Assembly (NCBI GenBank): GCA_945950065.1
Contig: CAMFGQ010000045.1
Coordinates: forward strand, 1 to 10,411
Direction of reading: 5' to 3'
Source: an uncultured Clostridia bacterium
GTDB lineage: Bacteria; Bacillota; Clostridia; Peptostreptococcales; Acidaminobacteraceae
DNA length: 10,411 nucleotides
Each line of letters begins with the position of its first letter. Position 1 is the first letter of the stretch. The notes beneath the pieces are model-generated. The model saw only the letters and a program-made list of their open reading frames with translations. It was not told the DNA's origin and did not search any database. Shown here piece after piece: positions 6,375-10,411 of this stretch. The position numbers and the translations under genes are program-made.

Positions 6375-7187
6375 ATGGTCTATTTTTGTGCAACGCCCTT
6401 AGGAAATCTAGGAGACATCACCCTGCGCACTCTTGAAACACTACGCAGTGTGGACCTGATTTTTGCTGAGGACACAAGACGTAGTCGTATTCTACTCAAC
6501 CACTACGAAATCAAGAAACCCCTCTATCGCTATGATGATCATACAGAGATTGAGGGGAGTATGCTTGAGCAAGCCATGGAGGAAGGTAAGGACATGGCCA
6601 TCATCACCGATGCAGGCATGCCTCTAATCAGTGACCCAGGCTATGAACTGATTCAATACTGTCTCAAAAAGGAGATTCCCTTTGAGGTTCAACCAGGACC
6701 CTCGGCTGTTCTTCTTGCCCTTTCCAATAGTGGACTCCCCAGTCATCGTTTTAGTTTTATGGGATTCTTACCACGAAAGAAAAAGGAAAGACTGGAGCTG
6801 CTTGAAGAGATTAAAGAGAGAAAGGAAACCCTTATCTTCTATGAGACACCTCATCGCATTGAAAAGGCTCTTGAAGATCTCCATACTGTTTTCGGTAATC
6901 GACAAGCTGCCTTGTTAAGAGAAATGACCAAGCTCTATGAGGAAGCCATCCGTCTTCCCCTAGAAGATCTTATCACTGAAATTAAAGAAAGACCTCGAAA
7001 AGGCGAAATGGTATTAGTGGTGCAGGGATGGAGTGAAGAGCCCATGGATCTGCCCCTAGAGGAGTATCTAGATGAGATGCTAGGAAAGGGATACAAAACA
7101 AAAGAAATTGCAACAAATATCTCTAAGACCTATGGAATCACAGGGTCTGAAGCTTATAAACTTGTCTTAGAAAGGAAAAAACAATGA
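6375..7187 (+). CDS. rsmI: 16S rRNA (cytidine-1402 2'-O)-methyltransferase RsmI
   Basis: Methylates the ribose of C1402 in the decoding centre of 16S rRNA, using SAM. The 270-residue product is of normal length with family signatures in order: 'ATPLGNLGDIT' at 6-16, 'AEDTRRS' at 31-37, 'DAGMPLISDPG' at 79-89, 'PGPSAVLLALSNSGLP' and 'FMGFLPRKKKER', then the 'FYETPHRI' segment. GAGGT at 6366-6370 overlaps the trmN6 stop codon and lies four bases before the ATG, so translation is probably coupled. The 3' end overlaps the next gene by four bases (ATGA). Confidence 0.95.
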   Translation: MVYFCATPLGNLGDITLRTLETLRSVDLIFAEDTRRSRILLNHYEIKKPLYRYDDHTEIEGSMLEQAMEEGKDMAIITDAGMPLISDPGYELIQYCLKKEIPFEVQPGPSAVLLALSNSGLPSHRFSFMGFLPRKKKERLELLEEIKERKETLIFYETPHRIEKALEDLHTVFGNRQAALLREMTKLYEEAIRLPLEDLITEIKERPRKGEMVLVVQGWSEEPMDLPLEEYLDEMLGKGYKTKEIATNISKTYGITGSEAYKLVLERKKQ

Positions 7188-7534
7188 AGTTTTATTGCAT
7201 TAAAAATTGTAGTACCTGTAAGAAAGCAAGAGCATGGTTAGAGAAGAATAAGGTCTCTGTTGAGGAAATTGACTTAAAAAAAGAAGCTCCTTCAAAGAAA
7301 GAACTTCTTTCTGCTCTTTCAAAAAGTGAGCTGGAGCCAAGAAGGTTTTTCAACACCTCTGGTCAAGTCTATCGAGAGCTCAATCTTAAAGAACAAGCGG
7401 CTTCCCTTTCAGAGGAAGAAGTTGCCACACTGCTTAGTCAACATCCCATGCTGATTAAGCGCCCACTTCTTATTACCAAGGATAAGGTCTTAGTTGGCTT
7501 TAAAGAAGAGGAGTATGAAACTCTTATTGATTAA
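7184..7534 (+). CDS. ArsC/Spx-family thioredoxin-fold protein
   Basis: A 116-residue protein of the arsenate reductase-like (ArsC/Spx/YusI/YffB) family. It has the N-terminal redox motif CxxC (C9, C12 in 'NCSTCKKA'), 'FNTSGQVYREL' in the middle, and the conserved 'MLIKRPLLI' followed by 'VLVGF' that positions the family's key arginine. Members of this group include Spx-like RNA polymerase regulators and thiol reductases, and sequence alone does not separate them. It lacks an obvious C-terminal Spx extension, and the 'KRPLL' motif is common to reductases too, so I do not assign arsenate reductase activity. It is translationally coupled to rsmI and ends the operon. Confidence 0.88.
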   Translation: MKFYCIKNCSTCKKARAWLEKNKVSVEEIDLKKEAPSKKELLSALSKSELEPRRFFNTSGQVYRELNLKEQAASLSEEEVATLLSQHPMLIKRPLLITKDKVLVGFKEEEYETLID

Positions 7535-7557
7535 AAGGTGATGGATAATGAAAAAGG

Positions 7558-7587
7558 AAAAGTAGGTTCATTTCTGAACCTACTTTT
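7558..7587. terminator. Bidirectional rho-independent terminator between convergent genes
   Basis: A 13-bp stem pairs 7558-7570 with 7575-7587 around the loop TTTC (core AGTAGGTTCA / TGAACCTACT). T residues end the plus-strand copy (7584-7588), and the A-rich left flank at 7551-7560 gives a U-rich tail on the minus strand. It ends the lepB-to-ArsC-like run and the lpdA operon. The stop codon of the minus-strand 94-residue gene (7580-7582) lies within the right arm. Confidence 0.88.
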
Positions 7588-7864
7588 TAAACTTATCCAC
7601 AATTCCCATGGCACCGTGATAGAGTGAATCGGTACTCTTTGCTGCAATGCCGGTGATATGGTCCACACTCCCCATGATGGAGGGTGTGATCTCAAGGATT
7701 TGATCAATGTTCTCCCGCTTTTCTTCTACTAGAGTTCTCACTGTCTTGACAGAGAGTAGGACCTCTCTTAAGACCAGGATGATGTAAATCACTAAAGCGA
7801 TAAGAGCGATCAACAGACCTGATATAAAGAGTTCTTTAAGTGAAAAGACAATTTGTGTTTCCAT
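7580..7864 (-). CDS. Small single-pass membrane protein of unknown function (DUF948-like)
   Basis: A 94-residue protein with a short N terminus, one strong hydrophobic segment at about 12-32 and a charged, probably helical tail ('LREVLLSVKTVRTLVEEKRENIDQ...') that could form a coiled coil. The layout resembles DUF948-type proteins, but I cannot confirm family membership by eye. AGAAAGGA on the minus strand at 7878-7871, six bases before the ATG, is a good ribosome binding site. It begins 12 bases after the lpdA stop codon and is very probably cotranscribed with it. The stop codon lies within the terminator stem. Function unknown. Confidence 0.8.
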   Translation of the reverse strand: METQIVFSLKELFISGLLIALIALVIYIILVLREVLLSVKTVRTLVEEKRENIDQILEITPSIMGSVDHITGIAAKSTDSLYHGAMGIVDKFKK

Positions 7865-7876
7865 ACTGAATCCTTT

Positions 7877-9235
7877 CTACATTTGATGAATTGCAATTCC
7901 ATCAATGGCCAGGGCTGCCTCCATAATCAGTTCGGGTAGGGTAGGATGGGCGTGAATGGTATCATAGAGATCTTTCACTGTTAGGCCTAACTTGATTGCA
8001 AGGGTTGCTTCAGCAATCAAATCTGATGCGCCTGCACCGAGAATATGAACGCCCAATACTTTTCCATCTTCACCAGCTAGGATTTTGACGAAGCCTTCTG
8101 GCTCATCCATAGACAAAGCTTTACCACTGGCACGATAAATGAATTTTGCTGCTTTATACTCTATACCCTCTTCTTTAAGCGTCTCTTCATTTTTTCCTAC
8201 AGATGCGATTTCAGGATAAACAAATGTACAGGAGGGAACAGCTGTATAGTCCAGTTCCTCTTCGTTTCCACACAGTCGCTCGATGACATTTAATGCTTCA
8301 TAAGTAGCTACATGAGCTAACATATCACCACCAATAACATCACCAGCTGCATAAATATGGGGCTGATTGGTTTGGAGGATTTCGTTTACGACAATGCCAT
8401 CTTTTGTATACTCCACACCAGCTGCATCAAGATTACAGCTCATATTGGGTACTCTTCCTGCTGAGAGGAGAACCTTATCGACAATGACTTCAACCGGACC
8501 TTTTTTTCCGTCTACAGTAACTTTTAGTCCTTCATCGGTTTCCTCGATGGAGTTCATACGCCCTCCAAGGTGGAAATCCATGCCTTGTCTTCTTAGATAG
8601 CTTTGGGCTCGTTTTTGGATTTCACGATCTTCACGTTTAAGGAAGGTTCTTCCCGAAACGGTAACTTCACTTCCTAGTTCGAGAAAGACAGATGCGAACT
8701 CTAGTCCAACAATACTAGCTCCACTCACAAAGAGGCGCGGAGGGAGTTCTTCAATCTCTAGTAGTTCATCACTATCTAGAACTCCGGGTAAATCTGTTCC
8801 AGGAATAGGGGGATTAAAGGTTTTTGATCCCGTTGCAATTAAGAAGTTCTTTGCTTCAAACTCTTCATCGCCCACCTTCACCTTATGGGGGCTAACAAAC
8901 TCACCTCTACCTGAGATCACAGGAATTTTCTTTTTCTCAAACATGGACTCGATACCTGCAACCAGCTGCTCGGTGATGTTGTCTTTGCGTTCCTTTACGA
9001 CTTTGTAGTCCAGTTCATAGCCGTCTACAGAAATTCCATAGGATTTTAGATTCTTTACGGTTCTCAAGACTTCAGCATTCTTAACAAGAGCTTTGGTGGG
9101 GATACATCCGCGATTCAGACAGGTCCCGCCCAAACGATCTTCTTCGACCAATAAGACATCAAGTCCACGATCCTTTGCACGTAGTGCTGCTGCATAACCT
9201 GCGGGTCCACCACCCAAAATAATTAAATCTCTCAT
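7877..9235 (-). CDS. lpdA: Dihydrolipoyl dehydrogenase-like flavoprotein disulfide reductase
   Basis: FAD-dependent pyridine nucleotide-disulfide oxidoreductase; the family reoxidises dihydrolipoamide in 2-oxoacid dehydrogenase or glycine cleavage complexes. At 452 residues it carries no N-terminal lipoyl domain. Visible are the FAD motif 'GGGPAG' at 8-13, redox-active C39 and C44 in 'GGTCLNRGCIPTK', the 'ATGS' motif at 134-137, the FAD-contacting 'YAAGDVIGG', and the C-terminal His-Glu pair H430/E435 in 'HAHPTLPE'. The second Rossmann motif is odd: 'GASIVG' at 172-177 has Ser174 where the second glycine belongs, and the acidic residue that normally ends the next strand is missing ('VTVSGRTF', 191-198). 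GGAGG at 9244-9240 supports the start. No E1, E2 or glycine cleavage genes are nearby, so the partner complex is unknown. Confidence 0.92.
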   Translation of the reverse strand: MRDLIILGGGPAGYAAALRAKDRGLDVLLVEEDRLGGTCLNRGCIPTKALVKNAEVLRTVKNLKSYGISVDGYELDYKVVKERKDNITEQLVAGIESMFEKKKIPVISGRGEFVSPHKVKVGDEEFEAKNFLIATGSKTFNPPIPGTDLPGVLDSDELLEIEELPPRLFVSGASIVGLEFASVFLELGSEVTVSGRTFLKREDREIQKRAQSYLRRQGMDFHLGGRMNSIEETDEGLKVTVDGKKGPVEVIVDKVLLSAGRVPNMSCNLDAAGVEYTKDGIVVNEILQTNQPHIYAAGDVIGGDMLAHVATYEALNVIERLCGNEEELDYTAVPSCTFVYPEIASVGKNEETLKEEGIEYKAAKFIYRASGKALSMDEPEGFVKILAGEDGKVLGVHILGAGASDLIAEATLAIKLGLTVKDLYDTIHAHPTLPELIMEAALAIDGIAIHQM

Positions 9236-9261
9236 AGATCCTCCCTCTTTTCTTTGAGATT

Positions 9262-9270
9262 AGTATAACA
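9262..9270 (-). promoter_or_regulatory. Extended -10 promoter for the lpdA operon
   Basis: The minus strand reads TGTTATACT: TGn plus TATACT at 9267-9262, five of six consensus bases. The -35 region is weak. The transcript start would be near 9255, giving a leader of about 20 bases with the lpdA ribosome binding site. It overlaps the upstream half of the divergent promoter. Confidence 0.6.
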
Positions 9271-9285
9271 TAAAGAAATTCATCA

Positions 9286-9294
9286 TGATATGAT
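9286..9294 (+). promoter_or_regulatory. Extended -10 promoter abutting the GIY-YIG/kinase fusion gene
   Basis: TGATATGAT gives TGn plus TATGAT (9289-9294, five of six). A start site 7 bases downstream falls on the A of the ATG at 9301, so the mRNA may be leaderless. There is no recognisable -35. Confidence 0.5.
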
Positions 9295-9300
9295 AGAGGC

Positions 9301-10371
9301 ATGAACTATGTATATATTTTGGAGTGTGGGGATGGAAGTCTCTATACTGGATGGACGAATCAATTAGAAAAAAGAGTAAAAGACCACAGCAGTGGAAAAG
9401 GGGCAAAGTATACACGAAGTAGATTGCCCCTTGATCTTGTCTATCAGGAACTCTGTGATAGCCCAACTGCTGCAAGAAAAAGAGAGGCTCAGATTAAAAA
9501 GCTATCTCGAAAACAAAAGCTTGCTCTTCTAGAAAGACAAAAAAGCCTTCTTGCTCTTGCAAGGAAAAAGCTGGAAAGCCTTGGTCAAAGCTGTACAAGG
9601 ATAAGCTTTATCAGGGAAAAGGATGACATTGTGCTTTTTCGCATTGAAAAGAACAAGGAGCACTATGTGCTAAAGCTTTTCCTTAGTGACTATGGTAAAG
9701 AAGAAATCGATTTCTATGCTTTTCTACAGGAAAAAGGGATCAAGACCATCCGTCTGCTTGCCCATGATCATGAAGCTCTTCTTATGGAAGATCTACTCTT
9801 TTCTCAGGATTATTCTCTAGCCATCAAAGAACAGATGAGTGATCCCGAGGTCATGGCTTCTCTTGGAACATGGTATCGAAAGCTTCATTTGATAAAAGAA
9901 GAGGAAATCAAGCATCTTCCTTATGCCAAAGAGTGGAAAAGCCTTCATTTTGAAAAACTTGAAGAAAAAGATCGAATCTTTAAAGAGGATAAGCGATGGA
10001 AGAAAGTCTATCCTCTCCTAAAAGAACTGTTTATGCATATTGAAAAGCTCCCCCTTTGCCTTTGTTACAATGATTTCTACTACGTCAACATGGTGGTAGG
10101 GGAGCATGAGGCCTTTATGCTGGATTATGGTCATATGGGACTGAATTATCCAGGAATGGATCTTGTGAATGCGCTATGGTTTTCAAATGAAGAGGCAAGA
10201 AAAGCCTTTAGAGAAAGCTATGGGCTCCATTGGGACTTGGAAGAAGCCTGGGTAAAGGTTCTCCTTCCTCTACAGGATTTTCTGTTGCATGAGACAGAAG
10301 AACTCCTCTCTACTGGCTATTTGAGAGGTTTACGTTCTCTGTTAAAAGAACTAAATTCTAAGACCAAATGA
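9301..10371 (+). CDS. Fusion of a YazA-type GIY-YIG nuclease domain and an APH/choline-kinase-like domain
   Basis: A 356-residue two-domain protein. Residues 1-80 are a UvrC-type GIY-YIG domain of the YazA/UPF0213 group: 'YVYILECGDGSLYTGWT' with Y3-V4-Y5 and Y15-T16-G17, then R25, H29 and E62 in 'RKREAQIKKLSR', so the usual catalytic set appears intact. A short helix-like linker (about 80-95) leads to a protein-kinase-like phosphotransferase fold: K125 in 'YVLKLF', 'LLMEDL' hinge at 160-165, catalytic loop 'YNDFYYVN' with D258 and N263, and metal-binding D275 in 'MLDYG'. Its usual loop histidine is Tyr256. The frame is continuous, with no in-frame ATG, GTG or TTG near the junction that would start a separate kinase. 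The ATG at 9301 has GAGG only one base upstream and an in-frame stop at 9286. Substrates are unknown. Confidence 0.88.
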   Translation: MNYVYILECGDGSLYTGWTNQLEKRVKDHSSGKGAKYTRSRLPLDLVYQELCDSPTAARKREAQIKKLSRKQKLALLERQKSLLALARKKLESLGQSCTRISFIREKDDIVLFRIEKNKEHYVLKLFLSDYGKEEIDFYAFLQEKGIKTIRLLAHDHEALLMEDLLFSQDYSLAIKEQMSDPEVMASLGTWYRKLHLIKEEEIKHLPYAKEWKSLHFEKLEEKDRIFKEDKRWKKVYPLLKELFMHIEKLPLCLCYNDFYYVNMVVGEHEAFMLDYGHMGLNYPGMDLVNALWFSNEEARKAFRESYGLHWDLEEAWVKVLLPLQDFLLHETEELLSTGYLRGLRSLLKELNSKTK

Positions 10372-10372
10372 A

Positions 10373-10408
10373 GAAGAACAGCACGACTTGGCTGTTCTTT
10401 CTGCTTTT
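10373..10408 (+). terminator. Rho-independent terminator after the fusion gene
   Basis: A stem of about 10 bp pairs 10373-10382 (GAAGAACAGC) with 10391-10400 (GCTGTTCTTT, one G-T pair) around an 8-base loop, followed by a T-rich stretch to 10408. It begins one base after the stop codon. Confidence 0.75.
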
Positions 10409-10411
10409 GGT

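Noticed and set aside
7184..7534. Arsenic resistance gene
   Set aside because: The ArsC fold and CxxC are present, but no ars operon genes are nearby and Spx/YusI-type proteins share these motifs, so an arsenate reductase call is not supported.
7541..7627. A 28-codon open frame starting just after the ArsC-like gene
   Set aside because: It runs through the terminator hairpin and into the antisense of the 94-residue gene, and its possible Shine-Dalgarno sequence nearly touches the ATG. Most likely chance.

Overview
The window looks like chromosomal DNA of a low-to-moderate GC Gram-positive bacterium (Bacillota), more likely a clostridium- or erysipelotrich-like lineage than a Bacillus. The evidence is the gene set and order, strong AGGAGG ribosome binding sites, tight gene packing and short rho-independent terminators. 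I see no tRNA, rRNA, CRISPR array, insertion sequence or phage gene, so this is core genome with some lineage-specific rearrangement.

Left to right: a class I aminotransferase of the AspB type (minus strand, ends at 37) and an Orn/Lys/Arg decarboxylase of the YaaO type (plus strand, start best placed at 1382) are divergently transcribed from a compact promoter region at about 1222-1381. A second promoter at about 2787 opens a plus-strand run: signal peptidase I, the cyclic-di-AMP receptor DarA (YaaQ), DNA polymerase III delta' (HolB), RicT (YaaT), a TrmN6/YabB-type methyltransferase, RsmI, and an ArsC/Spx-family thioredoxin-fold protein. These genes overlap or nearly touch, apart from a 26-bp gap holding a terminator-like hairpin between ricT and trmN6. 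The run ends at a bidirectional terminator near 7558-7587.

The run corresponds to the yaaO-tmk-yaaQ-yaaR-holB-yaaT-yabA-yabB-yazA-rsmI cluster known from Bacillus subtilis, but edited. A signal peptidase sits where tmk would be. yaaR and yabA are absent. The GIY-YIG gene yazA has left the cluster and reappears about 2 kb downstream of rsmI as the N-terminal domain of a larger protein.

On the right, a minus-strand pair encodes a dihydrolipoyl dehydrogenase-like flavoprotein (LpdA, with an unusual dinucleotide-binding site) and a 94-residue membrane protein. Divergent from lpdA is a 356-residue fusion of a YazA-type GIY-YIG nuclease domain with an aminoglycoside/choline-kinase-like domain. It is followed by a terminator at the end of the window. 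The lpdA and fusion promoters overlap back to back, and the fusion gene may give a leaderless mRNA.

Functionally the central run joins housekeeping tasks: protein export, second-messenger sensing, replication clamp loading, RNase Y maturation, and tRNA and 16S rRNA methylation. The most unusual items are the nuclease-kinase fusion, the altered cofactor site of LpdA, the hairpin between ricT and an otherwise Shine-Dalgarno-less trmN6, and the extended -10 motif shared by all five promoters I could place.
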